NCBI GenBank assembly: GCA_946965045.2
Contig: OX337232.1
Location: 3,162,001 to 3,226,000 of the forward strand
Origin: Epithemia pelagica
Lineage: Eukaryota > Bacillariophyta > Bacillariophyceae > Surirellales > Surirellaceae
Direction of reading: 5' to 3'
DNA length: 64,000 nucleotides
Part shown: in pieces, positions 43,075 to 57,968 of the stretch
Numbering within the stretch: the first letter of the stretch is position 1
Layout: each line of letters starts with the position of its first letter
The notes under the pieces: model-generated
Databases searched by the model: none
What the model was told of the DNA's origin: nothing
The model's input: only the letters and a program-made list of their open reading frames with translations
Position numbers and translations under genes: made by a program

Positions 43075-45276
43075 TTACGATTCTTGAACCGTTCTGGACG
43101 CGGTGAAGGAATGATCCAAATCTCTCCAGGCTACCGGAAATTCTCGTTGCCAAAAGGCGGGTTCGACGGCTTGATACCGATGCATGGCTTGGCGTTTCGC
43201 GGCCAGGGCACCATTGGGAGCATAGTAATAACTGTTTCGTACAATGCCCGTTTCGTAGCCGGGCCACTGGTGTTTTTGGGAATGGTATCCTCGCATTCGA
43301 TGAATATAGCCCGAAAAGGTGGAAAAGACGGCACCCACAAACACGTCTCCCATGGAAGCCACCACTTGTTCAATCATGCCATAATAATGAGAATCCACAC
43401 CGGACAGCAACTCCATAAAGTCATCCAAAAAGACCAATTGGTAATGTTCGCGGAGAGGATCAAAAAAGGTTTTATTCTTTTCATCCGTGGCAATGTACAC
43501 AAGTTTACCAGGCGTGAACCAGTTGCGGACATTGTCTTGATAAATCTCTTGAGCTGTCATATCCCGAAGGAGTTTGAATTGAAAATCACCACGACGAATG
43601 TGCATGGTATGAAAGGAATCGTCGTCATCCTCTTCCTTTTGGTTGTCGACACTACCATTTGTGCTCGATGTATGATTTGTTGTCGATGCGAGTCGTGGAT
43701 TGATTCGACGGGCCTTTTCTCGCAAGGCATGCACAATGCGAGCTGCCGCGCATTGAATGTCATCGTGATATCGCAAATGATCTCGAACAAAGCGTTTCAT
43801 CCACAAATCTTGTTGCCAATCTTGAAAAAATACATAGGCATAAAAATGCACCAAAATGCGATGGGCAGCATTTTCTCCTTGCAAATGAAGCACTGAAGCG
43901 GTTTGCAAGGTTTCATTGTACAGACAGAGTGTGGGACGGTGTGCCAAGAGTTCGGCCAACCGGTCCTTGGCCGACGCATTGACTGCCGTGGGATGGTTGA
44001 GAAACGACCGCCATCGATCTCTCCACACGACTTGTGGATTTGTCTGCAATTGTTTCGTCGAAAAGTGGGCCGCCCGGCGATGATCGTCCTGCATCACGGC
44101 CTGTTTGGTTTGTTGCAGTGTTTGTAGGGCAGCGGATCCGGGTTGACCCGGAATGGCCACCACACAACGATTCAAATCCCAATCCTCGGGACTATGCGTC
44201 ACTTGACGCATCCAATTCCATAGCGACAAGGTACTTCCCGCCTTGTGTTGAGCTTGATAAAAGGTGGCATGATTGGCTGGAAGTTTGCCATTCCAATGAG
44301 TAATATTGTGGGGTGGAAAGGCGGGTTGACCTGTTCGTCGATCCACCAAGTAACCGCCTTGGTGTTGCAAAAATTCGTCAAACGTAATGATTTTCAGCGC
44401 GGACGGTCGAGAGGCATTCTTGTTGGGCGCATGTTCTTGCACAATGGCAGGCAAGTCAAAAAAGTCCGCAAAGCCAAACGTGTTTTTACGGGTACTCTTG
44501 GCATTGGGTTTCTGCGAAACCGGCGACCCCAAGAGATAAAAGTTCATTTCGGGGGGCAAGACCAAGGTGCGTCCCGTACCAATGGCCAACACTACGGCCG
44601 TCTCAAAGGCCATGCGAATATTGTTGAATCCACCCTCGTCCGGTTCAAATGTCAAGTATTTCTTTTGGTGGTTGCTGTGATTGGATGCTGCTGGTGCATG
44701 TGGCGAATACCACATGGCATCTGTAGGCCAGTCGGACCAATAGACCATGTCTTGCACCACTTGCGATTCGCTGCGACTGCCCATCTTGTCATTCGGTCCT
44801 CCATGGGCCTGACAGGATAAACCGGCTACCGGATGACCATCGGAAGGACGTGCCGTCGAACTTTGCGGTGGTTCTGGCTTTACTGGAAATTGTTGTCGTT
44901 GTTGTTGCTTTTTCAGTCTTTGTTGGTGTTGTTGCCTGGAATCGTTGATTGAATGTGTCGCCACAGCAGAGTTTGTTTGATTCCGATTGGCCGAATGCTT
45001 GGATTCATGGTGCAGTTGGCCTTGCTTGCGAATGAAATTATGTGTACCGAGGTCGGATTCACGTTTGGCCTTCCACTTGTCCTGAAACACTGCGGCATTT
45101 TGTCGAGAAATCAGTGCAGGATCCTCACTGGTGGCCGGCGTTCTCCAGTAATTGACGCTCACCACCAACAACATGGCTGTTGCCAAGGCATTTCGAGCCG
45201 TGATTTTGGATCTCCAATCATTAGTATTACAATTATTTCTCCTGAGTGTGTTTTGTTTTCTGGTTGGTCTCCCCAT
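43075..45276 (-). CDS. O-fucosyltransferase-like glycosyltransferase, copy B
   Basis: A single-exon 733-residue type II membrane protein from ATG 45276, with signal anchor (NALATAMLLVVSVNYW), a Gln/His-rich stem, and a lumenal domain carrying the same landmarks as copy A: FEPDEGGFNNIRMAFETAV, MHIRRGDFQFKLL, VYIATDEKNKTFFDPLREH, FLDDFMELLSGVDSHYYGMI and STFSGYIHRMRGYHS. Differences concentrate in the stem and in the linker after the ARINPRL-type block, where B has an Asn/Ser/Asp insert. Together with copy A it brackets PT-rich genes A and B. Identity is high enough that both are probably active, but expression and specificity cannot be judged. Confidence 0.85.
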   Translation of the reverse strand: MGRPTRKQNTLRRNNCNTNDWRSKITARNALATAMLLVVSVNYWRTPATSEDPALISRQNAAVFQDKWKAKRESDLGTHNFIRKQGQLHHESKHSANRNQTNSAVATHSINDSRQQHQQRLKKQQQRQQFPVKPEPPQSSTARPSDGHPVAGLSCQAHGGPNDKMGSRSESQVVQDMVYWSDWPTDAMWYSPHAPAASNHSNHQKKYLTFEPDEGGFNNIRMAFETAVVLAIGTGRTLVLPPEMNFYLLGSPVSQKPNAKSTRKNTFGFADFFDLPAIVQEHAPNKNASRPSALKIITFDEFLQHQGGYLVDRRTGQPAFPPHNITHWNGKLPANHATFYQAQHKAGSTLSLWNWMRQVTHSPEDWDLNRCVVAIPGQPGSAALQTLQQTKQAVMQDDHRRAAHFSTKQLQTNPQVVWRDRWRSFLNHPTAVNASAKDRLAELLAHRPTLCLYNETLQTASVLHLQGENAAHRILVHFYAYVFFQDWQQDLWMKRFVRDHLRYHDDIQCAAARIVHALREKARRINPRLASTTNHTSSTNGSVDNQKEEDDDDSFHTMHIRRGDFQFKLLRDMTAQEIYQDNVRNWFTPGKLVYIATDEKNKTFFDPLREHYQLVFLDDFMELLSGVDSHYYGMIEQVVASMGDVFVGAVFSTFSGYIHRMRGYHSQKHQWPGYETGIVRNSYYYAPNGALAAKRQAMHRYQAVEPAFWQREFPVAWRDLDHSFTASRTVQES

Positions 45277-47439
45277 GCTGTCCAGTTAAATCTGAGAATT
45301 GGAAGTGAGTAATGTAACGAGAAAAGAGTCACTCTAATCGCTGTCTGTCATCACCTATATCCAGATTTCTCAATCTCCACCACAAGGGTTCACCCGCAGC
45401 AAAAAGGTCAATCCACAGAAAAACGTGACAGAAGAGTTGGGAAGGTCGGCCGACGACAATCAACGCATACATCATGCGCGTAGGGCTATAGTACAACGTA
45501 CCTAATACCCTAAGTATTGCAAAGTTGGCGAGACACTCATGTACTGGTTGTTCTATAGTCACATCGACCGCGCCTGGCGAGACTGTGTCCGTGCACTCTC
45601 TCTATTCGCAATTCGCTCATCTCTCTTTTTATGTCAACTCTTCAGGGGCGGGAGGATGTGTATACAATTGGTCTCATATGAGGAGGAAGAAGTTGTACTC
45701 GTTGGACCGACACCATCCCAATGTGGTCATCAGCCCACCGGTCGCTACGGAATTCTTTCAAAGCTGGGAGGATGGAATTCCGTATAATGCCCTGATTCCA
45801 AGCCAAAACGCCAGTTCCAAGCATTGACAGCGTACCAAAGCGAGCTCGTTGCGTCGTATGAAAAGATACAGAACCCGGGAACCGTCCAAGTACCGACACT
45901 GGTTTCCTCGGGGCTTGCTACCGACTCGGCCCAAATAGCCAAGATCCAGTTTCGAGAGACGGCAAATGGTCCCATGGCGGTGCAACCATCCCATCTTTTG
46001 TTGTTCATTAAAGCTGCGGTTGTCGCATTCACACTTAAGTCTCGTACAGCGTTTTCTGCTTCGGAGTCTACCATGGCGTTGCGTTCCGGTTCCGAATGTC
46101 AATGCCGTGGTATCCTATCCATGTGTCTATCATACAAGAGGAAAAGGCGCCCACACACGAGCATTCCCATGACAAATCGTATGGGCCATGCGTTTTGGCT
46201 CACAATGTTCCATGTGGCACTTCAAAGGAATATCGGTTCCATTTCGCAATGCTTCCCCGTTCCAACACGTTGGGTCAAGAATACGTGTGTCCATGAGAAT
46301 GGTTGTACCCCAATTGAAGATTGCGCAATTGAGGTTGTCGGTTGACGAAGGGTCGGTTTGCCTCTAGTCTTTGCTTGGTTCCCTATGCTCGAGAACGCAG
46401 CGTTCCATGGAGTGTCTACAGGGAGCTCGTGTACTTGTAGGTAGTTGTACTATCACAGATAACCCGTCCATGCTCTGACATCCAACCTGATACAATCAGC
46501 GCTCTTATCATCATCTATACATAGATTATCTCCGACTGGACGTCCCTGGTGCAATGCCCAATTGAGTAGTGCGAAGCGATGGATTCAGATTGGACAATGT
46601 GGATTGTGGATCGACCATCAAGCTACCTCTTCGTGTGGCTTTGCGAGTGCCTAGTTTTCGTTTCGTCAGCCACACTTTGGTGGATGCAAAGATGGCACCG
46701 CTCTTTGTTATATCACCATGTGAGGAGAGTCACACAATCCGAATATCCCGTATCTCTCATCTTGGACAACGAGTTGCATGATTCATCAGTCTCTTGATGA
46801 TGAGCTTGCTTTTCATGGTGCATATTCAGCGGGCGGACTATCCAAGATTTCCCTCCAGTTATGGCACCACGCCGTGATTGTCCTCCAGATAGCCTCCCAA
46901 CTCCCAACTCAAGAATCTCTCGTATGGAGCATCCACGCTTGATCCTGCGTTCTCGGAATGAATTATCCATGGTGACGAGTCTCGCGAAGTCTTCAATTAG
47001 CGGCAGAGAGCACATATGATTCTTTCGAAAAAGCGCGCTACTCGTTCGGCCGTTGCCCCTGCAAAACCAAACGATCGAATCGGTGCGCTCGATTCTCTTC
47101 TCTCTGTATTTGTTCGCCACGAGCGTCGGTCTTGATGCCGGCATCAAGTGCTTGTTTGCCATTTATGGGTGTCATCCTTGTTGTCGGTGCCAATAAACCG
47201 CAAGGATCTGGTTTGCTTGTTTGTCGAACTTGGAACCCTGTTGCCGGACCTGTGAACAAGAGCTTGTGGATTACTTGAAGAAGAAAGACAGACCTTTTTA
47301 TGCTCTCTACCCGTGAGATTCCCTGTATGAAAGAGACGAGAATATGAAACGAAACAATACCAGCAATTAGAAGGATTTTCTGCAAATTTTGTGAATGATT
47401 GAGACCTGCTCCTCTTCTTCGATTGGGGACGCAGCAGCA

Positions 47440-48090
47440 AATCATCATCCAAGAAAGGTCTCTTACGATCCCATCATGGTTCAGGGATGATACAGTCCTT
47501 ACTTGAACACTGATTTGCGGCCGATCGATCGACAAAGAGGAGAGAAGGCCGATCATTCTCTACGAGTTGAAAGGAGACGAGAAGATGAAGAGCGACCATG
47601 CCAAGGACTCTTTGCAATTCTCTCAAGACCTGGGGTATCTACCGCAGGAAATCATCATCCAAGAAGGGCTCTACAGAATGCCACAACATAGTTCAAGAAC
47701 CCCATAGTCCTTTCTTGAATAATGATTTGCTGCCGATGAGGCAGATCCTGAGGAATAGCGGGTCATCTTCCTCTTTGAGTCGAAGAAAAGCCCCTCGCAT
47801 CATCTTTCTTTCACAAGCCAATTGGTTGTATTCTTGGCTTTTAGCGGCTTTCAGGATTGGCGCAAACTCCGTTGTTGAACAATGATTCGATGGTTTCCCA
47901 TTCAGTTCGATTCTCAGCACAACTAAATGATGGTTTTTCGAAGAACGGCTCATGCCCTGTAGCCCAAAGCGCCGATTCATTTGCAAGGAGGGGGATGAAG
48001 AGGCGTTTTGCAAATACAGGCTTCAAAGGAAGATGTGATACTACGAATTTGCGATTCGTGTGCAAAACTCTGTGTTGAAGAAGATGTTAC
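47440..48090. repeat. Degenerate tandem repeat, period about 200 nt
   Basis: aaatcatcatccaagaa occurs at about 47446 and 47649. Each copy is followed at a similar distance by gttcaRg and then agtccttNcttgaa with tgatttg and gccgat. A second linked word (caaactccgttgttgaa near 47863, caaaactctgtgttgaa near 48062) repeats at 199 nt. Mutations are scattered, so the array is old. Confidence 0.55.
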
Positions 48091-48663
48091 GCCATCTGAG
48101 AAGAAGGAACACAAAACTGGTTGAAAAGCAGAAGACTGCCTCGTTCTCCATGAGAATATTTGCGTTGGTCTTAATGCGCAAAGTTGGCTTCCCCCGAGAT
48201 GCAAGCCATTGAACATCGTTTTGGAAGTTGGTCTCATAGAAGAGGTATGTTCTCGTACGAAGTTCGATCTGACATTTGAGCTGGTGAAGACCGAACTTCC
48301 GGACAAGGGTTGGATCTGTCCAGATAGTCGCGTAGATTCGCTCTGTCACTTACATTGGAAAGCTGGGCACTGACGCTTGCAGTGCCATTGGACTATTCGT
48401 CCCTTCTGTGCATGGTTAGATCACACTCGAAGACCTTCATAAGGACCAGTCGTTTGGATACGTTCTGGTTGAGGTTTTGTCGCAACGCTGTGCTGTGGCC
48501 TGCCTATATAGACGAACGTGTTATCATCGTTCCACTCGCGGTCACAGGTGTCCGATTCTCCAAGCTTATTGAGGGATTGAGGAGGTCTACCTAGAGTTAT
48601 TAACTCTATCGATGCTTCGGTATCTCTACGTGGACTTTCGCAGGGAGGTTCTGTGGTGAGAGA

Positions 48664-48704
48664 AGTGCCATTCCGTCTGTCGTGCTAATCCAAACCATGG
48701 ATGC
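48664..48704. repeat. 41-nt direct repeat, copy 1
   Basis: agtgccattccgtc...aatccaaaccatggatgc; matches copy 2 at 49024-49064 at 37 of 41 positions by eye, 360 nt apart. Confidence 0.8.
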
Positions 48705-49023
48705 TGCAATGACGAGGAGACACACGAAACGGGGCGAAGACGTTCACCCGTCTTCTTCTCCTTCGGTAGTACAGGTTCATCCGAGCAAGAATCGAGTGTG
48801 ACTTTGGGATTGTTGTTTGGCTGGTACGGATGTACCCGTACCCGTCTGAATACGGGTTTTCCAAAGGCATTTGCTGCTGGTGGTCCTCCAGTTTTGCTCA
48901 CGGGTGTTTGCTTTTGCATGGACGTGCGTTCAGTGGTGAGGAGTGCTGGAGGACAGTGAAATGGTATTGGAGAGTTGATGGTTGGATGTTGGCGGGACCG
49001 GCGCAGCATCGTAGTTTTACACG

Positions 49024-49064
49024 AGTGCCATTCCGTCAGTTGTACGAATCCAAACCATGGATGC
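49024..49064. repeat. 41-nt direct repeat, copy 2
   Basis: Second copy of the 41-nt unit at 48664-48704. The four differences are clustered in the middle. Confidence 0.8.
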
Positions 49065-49617
49065 AGGAACCTACTATCTATATACGGCCGGTAACGAGTG
49101 AACCACGTCTGCAGAGACTGGCATCGTTTGCCCCTCGTCAAAATCCGCAGAGCCGATGGTATGACAACTCGTGTCGGACCAGAAAACAAAAAGACGACAT
49201 GCAGCCCCAGTTTGTCCACGATAGAAGCAATCTACTGTTATACAAATCAATCCGTTAGTGTTACACAATTCTACATACCCGTTCTCCAATCAAGAGCCAT
49301 TCGTACAAAACCTGGAACTATGGATGCCTTCCCTCCATTCCTTCCCTCCCAATCAGGGAGAGGTTTCATCCACAACAAGATACTATTACTACATGCCATT
49401 AGAATCTGTGTGAGGTTCCAGGGGAACGCCCTCCCGAGAAGGCCGAATGGTCTGGGAGTGCCACATTTCGTGTGTGTCGCGAGAACCCCTTGGTGGGTCC
49501 GGCTGTTTTCGTGTTTCACCCTAGTACCCCGCCTTTTTCTTCTTCGTGTTTCACCATTGTACCCCGCCTTGCTCTTCCTCTTCGTCTTCTGGTCGAGTCT
49601 GTACGAGAGCGCTCTCC

Positions 49618-51681
49618 CTAGACTGTTACCACGATTGGAGCATTGTGGTTGTTGTTGTCGTCTTTATCGTCGTCGTTGGCGGGCTGTACATCCTCGTCCA
49701 CGGGGTCTTGGAGTAACTCGGTCACCACCTGGTGGGTCGTATTAGTAGGAGATTCGGTACCAGTCATTGTCATTGTGGGTTCCAGAGGCATGACCTCATC
49801 CAACAAGGAACCTCCATCTCCTCCTTCGGCTTCTCCTTCTTCCAACAAAGACGAGGATGCCGTGCCCCAACAGGATTCCGTGCCCGTGACTTGGGAATTC
49901 ACCGATATCAAATCGTGGTCGTCGTGACAGACAATTTCCCAAACGGGGACGGTGGGTCCCGACGATACCGTACTTTGTCGACTGGGCATGGACGAGGAGG
50001 TACCCTGTCGTCGATGATGCCGTTGTTGTGGAACTTTGGCGGCACCATTTGCGGCTCCTGCTCCTGCTCCAGGTGTCGCCGAGTCGAGACGACGGTGGGA
50101 TTCGTGGGGGTGATGGTGGGCAGCGGCTGCCGCGTGGGCGTGGGAACGATGCTGGCGAATGAGAAACATGGCCGCCACGACAAAGAGCGCCGCCGCACCA
50201 CCCACAATGGCCCCCAGGAGGACCATGGTGTTTGGTTGGCTGGTGGAACTCGTGTTGGTTCCAGGGGCGGCTGTTTCGGATTCCGAGCCACCAATATTGG
50301 TGAGAAAGGATGCCGTTTGAAAGGTGGCCAAGGTTTGCACGACAGTGGGCAACACGTCGGTGGCCAAGACGGTTTCAAAGTGTTGGGTGACCGCGTCAGG
50401 GACTTGGCCCGTACTACTAGGCCACACCGTGGGTTCGGCTTGGACCGTCACGGTAAAGGCTCCACTAATGGTATAACAATCCGTTTCGGCCGTGGACCCA
50501 CACCTTCCGGCCGTTGTATCGGGGGGTGTCGAAAAGAGACTGGACAACCACACTCCCACCGTGTTGTTTTCGGATGAGGTCGTTTGACGACACAGCACGT
50601 TCGCCACGCCTTGTCCAATCAAGCGTTCGCCTTCCGCCGTGGCCGCCACGACATTGGTACTCCGTTGCAAGGTCATGTTGTAGGCATAGGGAATGACGGC
50701 AAAGCGCGATTCGGTAGTAGTGGCAGTCGTGGTAGCAATCGTGCGACGACAAGTAATCAATTCTCCTCCTCCCGTACCCGCCGCCGTGTCGTAGCCCAAG
50801 GGATCTATGGAAGGGGCCGAGGAACGCGAGGGTGCCATGGATGTGGAGGGATGTGCCGACGGAAGGGCACTGGGAACAGGACTTTGCGTGGGCAACGGCG
50901 ACGGCGGCAGTGTGGGCAACGGGGTAGGAACTCCACTGGGCGGATGCATGGGGGAAATGGTGGGAACATTGGAAGGAGTTTGGGTGGGAGAAGGAGTGGG
51001 AGCAGCCGCAACCGGGGGTTGGGAGATCATGGCCAAGGTAGCCGGAGGATGGGTGAACGACGAGGGCACGGACGTGCTGGGCATGGCCGTGGGTCGTGTG
51101 GTGGTGGGTGCCACCGATGGAGTCGAGCTGGGTGAGGGAGACGGAGCTCGCGTGGGAGACTGTGTCGGAGAAATGGTGGGAGATTTGGAAGGCGCAAGGG
51201 TTGTGGGAGACTGGGAAGGAGACATGGTGGGAGACTGTGTCGGAGCAAGGGTGGGAGACCTGGTTGGTACCAAGGTGGTGGGTGTCCCTGTTGTGGGAGC
51301 CATGGAAGGACGAGGAGAAGGCACCAAAGTGGTGGGTGTAGATGTGGGACGTCGCGTTTCGTCTTGTTCCTTGTCATTTTTGGTCTTGAGTTGTCGAAAC
51401 AGTGTTGGAAGAGGTGGTTGGGAAAGAAAAGAAGCAGTAGTAGACTGTCGTGGGTCCAGTTGTCGTGGTTGTTCGGGTGCCGGTGCCGCCTGCTGCTGCG
51501 GTTGCTGTAGTCGTCTCATTTTGCGAATGCGAGGCGTATACCGAGTTTGTTGTGGTTGTTGTTGCTCGTTGTGGTCGTGGTTGTAATGGCTCTCCCATCC
51601 AGATGCCGCAATGGTGACTGGTAGAATAATCCAGCACAGAACGGGCAACAATCGTCCACGCATTCTCCGTATCATCATCAT
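49618..51681 (-). CDS. PT-rich single-pass surface protein C
   Basis: 687 residues from ATG 51681 (MMMIRRMRGRLLPVLCWIILP, a signal peptide). A Gln/Arg-rich segment leads to a long stalk of P-T-x-x-P-S steps (TMSPSQSPTTLAPSKSP style), then the family ectodomain: VIPYAYNMTLQRSTNV, EGERLIGQGVANVLC, a Cys pair near GRCGSTAETDCYTISG, and DVLPTVVQTLATF, which is also seen in gene A. A TM helix (VLLGAIVGGAAALFVVAAMFLI) precedes a His-rich juxtamembrane region and an acidic tail. The cytosolic WLGV motif of A and B is not obvious here. It lies on the strand opposite to A and B, on the far side of fucosyltransferase copy B, which suggests an inverted duplication that included both families. Confidence 0.65.
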   Translation of the reverse strand: MMMIRRMRGRLLPVLCWIILPVTIAASGWESHYNHDHNEQQQPQQTRYTPRIRKMRRLQQPQQQAAPAPEQPRQLDPRQSTTASFLSQPPLPTLFRQLKTKNDKEQDETRRPTSTPTTLVPSPRPSMAPTTGTPTTLVPTRSPTLAPTQSPTMSPSQSPTTLAPSKSPTISPTQSPTRAPSPSPSSTPSVAPTTTRPTAMPSTSVPSSFTHPPATLAMISQPPVAAAPTPSPTQTPSNVPTISPMHPPSGVPTPLPTLPPSPLPTQSPVPSALPSAHPSTSMAPSRSSAPSIDPLGYDTAAGTGGGELITCRRTIATTTATTTESRFAVIPYAYNMTLQRSTNVVAATAEGERLIGQGVANVLCRQTTSSENNTVGVWLSSLFSTPPDTTAGRCGSTAETDCYTISGAFTVTVQAEPTVWPSSTGQVPDAVTQHFETVLATDVLPTVVQTLATFQTASFLTNIGGSESETAAPGTNTSSTSQPNTMVLLGAIVGGAAALFVVAAMFLIRQHRSHAHAAAAAHHHPHESHRRLDSATPGAGAGAANGAAKVPQQRHHRRQGTSSSMPSRQSTVSSGPTVPVWEIVCHDDHDLISVNSQVTGTESCWGTASSSLLEEGEAEGGDGGSLLDEVMPLEPTMTMTGTESPTNTTHQVVTELLQDPVDEDVQPANDDDKDDNNNHNAPIVVTV

Positions 51682-52349
51682 TGTTCCTGCCTGGAGTTTG
51701 AGTGTGACACTATGGTGGGATGTTGTTGGAATTGGAAGTAGAAAAATGAAGCGAGAGACGATGCGCCCAATGCGCAATCCCACAAAAGCAGTCCCCGTAT
51801 CCGACGCGAGCCATCCCCCCAAGAATCAACAATGCTGTACTCGTACAGAAAGACTGTCAGAGTCCAGTCAGTGTCAGTAGGGACAACCTGTACGATCTAT
51901 TTGCCAACCAGAATCCGATGCGACGCGGCAACGGACACATTTGAATACTCACTGGAACACACTGGTTCGTGTCAAATTCGACCCACACCGACGGACAGAC
52001 AATGTCCGTTGACGAGGACCATTGGCAGCAACATCCAACAACGGATCGATCTGGCACGCGAGGGGAGCGACCCAACGCTTCCTTCGCAACGGACATGGTC
52101 ATTGTATCTTTGTCCAGAAATACCGGGGGGAGCTCAACCGTTCGATCCAAAAAAGAGTGGTCTCTCTCGACTGGGTGGCTGCGCCATGGCCTATAAACAG
52201 CTCAACTCCAGTCAGCGATGACACGACACCTAGGTAATCGTTCGGCGGGCACTGGAATGCCATGGAATCTATCACACCACTTGTTGTTGTCTCCATCGAG
52301 ACAAGTTCGATCTCTGTTGGATTGATCCTTGTCCAAACGACGGACCACC
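51682..52349. other. Divergent intergenic region
   Basis: Lies between divergent starts of PT-rich gene C and the acidic unknown at 52350, so it probably holds both promoters. No motif was recognised. Confidence 0.4.
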
Positions 52350-53453
52350 ATGGCTCCCAAACAACAACCACAACCACAACCACAAGAAGAACACGAGACA
52401 GATGGAGGATCTCACCACCCCAACAACAAGACGAAGATTGTGGGGAGATCATCCACACGACAGTACCAACGGTACCCACAAGTGCAACGAGATCATCATC
52501 CTTCCAGTTCCACAGACAAGAACCACAACAGTCCAACTCCAACCAAGCCATCCGTAGCATCATGTACAAACAATCCCACAGAGGACAGGCTTTCTTCCTC
52601 ATTGCCTACCAAGCGTGAAACTCTGATTGCCATTCCGGATGACGACGAAGACGAAGACGAAGGTAGGAATCGGATGCCTGCACCACGTAGATTGCTTGGT
52701 GTTTTGCCCTGTTGTCTCTCTCTCTCACACACACTGCTGCTGTGGTCCACACTAGTGCCAATCGTGCTTCATGATGGTCGTCGGGGTCGTCGCAGAGGAG
52801 GACCCTCGAAAAAGCTCTTGAACCGGGTCTTGGCTTTTTGGAAAAAACCATCGCCGGCGGGTCGCAAACTGTCCAGCACGGCCAGTACCTTGGCCACGGC
52901 CGAAGCGGTCCAAAGTACCATTTCGCTTCTGGAATCCGATGACGACGACGAGAACGAGAACAAGGATCAGTGTGTCATGAAAGAGGAACAGGAGGAGGAG
53001 AAGGATGACGACCAAGACGGCCAGTCTCCAACATCGACGACCAACATGACGACGTCGTCGTCCGAGAGAGACGATCCTCCACGACGACACGATTTCAAAC
53101 ACGAATCGCGAGTTCTTTCGACCAACGACGTCTTGTCGATTGAAACGGGTGTCATTGACTCGATTGTCCAACGGATTGGAGACGACGACTCGTCGTCGTC
53201 ATGCTCCCAATCCTCGTCGTCGTCGTATTCCTATGGATATACCAATCATGACGACGACGGCTATGCCGTCTCTTCAGTGGACGGACCCGACAGTGTGTCC
53301 TTGTCGTCGTCCTCGTCGTCCTTTCAAACGTCGGATTCCCTTACCTTGTCGTCGCAAGGATCCAAAATGTCAGCACCCGTCGATCCCTTGACGAGTTTTC
53401 TTCCGTCGGAATTCCATCGAACCGACACGGAATTGTCCTTGGAAGTCACCTAG
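52350..53453 (+). CDS. Acidic/Ser-rich protein of unknown function
   Basis: 367 residues from ATG 52350 if unspliced. Composition is Gln/Pro-rich at the N terminus, then acidic, then a basic segment (GRRGRRRGGPSKKLLNRVLAFW), then Asp/Glu- and Ser-runs to a C terminus DPLTSFLPSEFHRTDTELSLEV. A 93-nt stretch (52663-52755) begins GTAGGA, is pyrimidine-rich and ends in TAG. Its length is a multiple of three, so it may be an intron or coding; retained, it adds a hydrophobic run (LGVLPCCLSLSHTLLLWSTLVPI) that could be a TM helix. I recognise no family; most of it is probably disordered. Confidence 0.5.
   Translation: MAPKQQPQPQPQEEHETDGGSHHPNNKTKIVGRSSTRQYQRYPQVQRDHHPSSSTDKNHNSPTPTKPSVASCTNNPTEDRLSSSLPTKRETLIAIPDDDEDEDEGRNRMPAPRRLLGVLPCCLSLSHTLLLWSTLVPIVLHDGRRGRRRGGPSKKLLNRVLAFWKKPSPAGRKLSSTASTLATAEAVQSTISLLESDDDDENENKDQCVMKEEQEEEKDDDQDGQSPTSTTNMTTSSSERDDPPRRHDFKHESRVLSTNDVLSIETGVIDSIVQRIGDDDSSSSCSQSSSSSYSYGYTNHDDDGYAVSSVDGPDSVSLSSSSSSFQTSDSLTLSSQGSKMSAPVDPLTSFLPSEFHRTDTELSLEVT

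Positions 53454-57968
<4,515 letters not shown>

Larger units (their letters stand above)
45277..49617. other. Large interval without a supported gene; decayed repeats
   Basis: 4.3 kb with no frame I can assign. 45525-46345 has open stretches but no family resemblance and may be the remains of a gene. 47440-48090 shows a degenerate periodicity of about 200 nt, and 48664/49024 hold a 41-nt direct repeat. The composition is unlike the coding neighbours. Confidence 0.45.

Noticed and set aside
45525-46345. Two adjoining plus-strand frames that could be a small gene
   Set aside because: No recognisable motif, a frame change between them, and open antisense frames of similar length. Possibly a relic, not supportable as a CDS.
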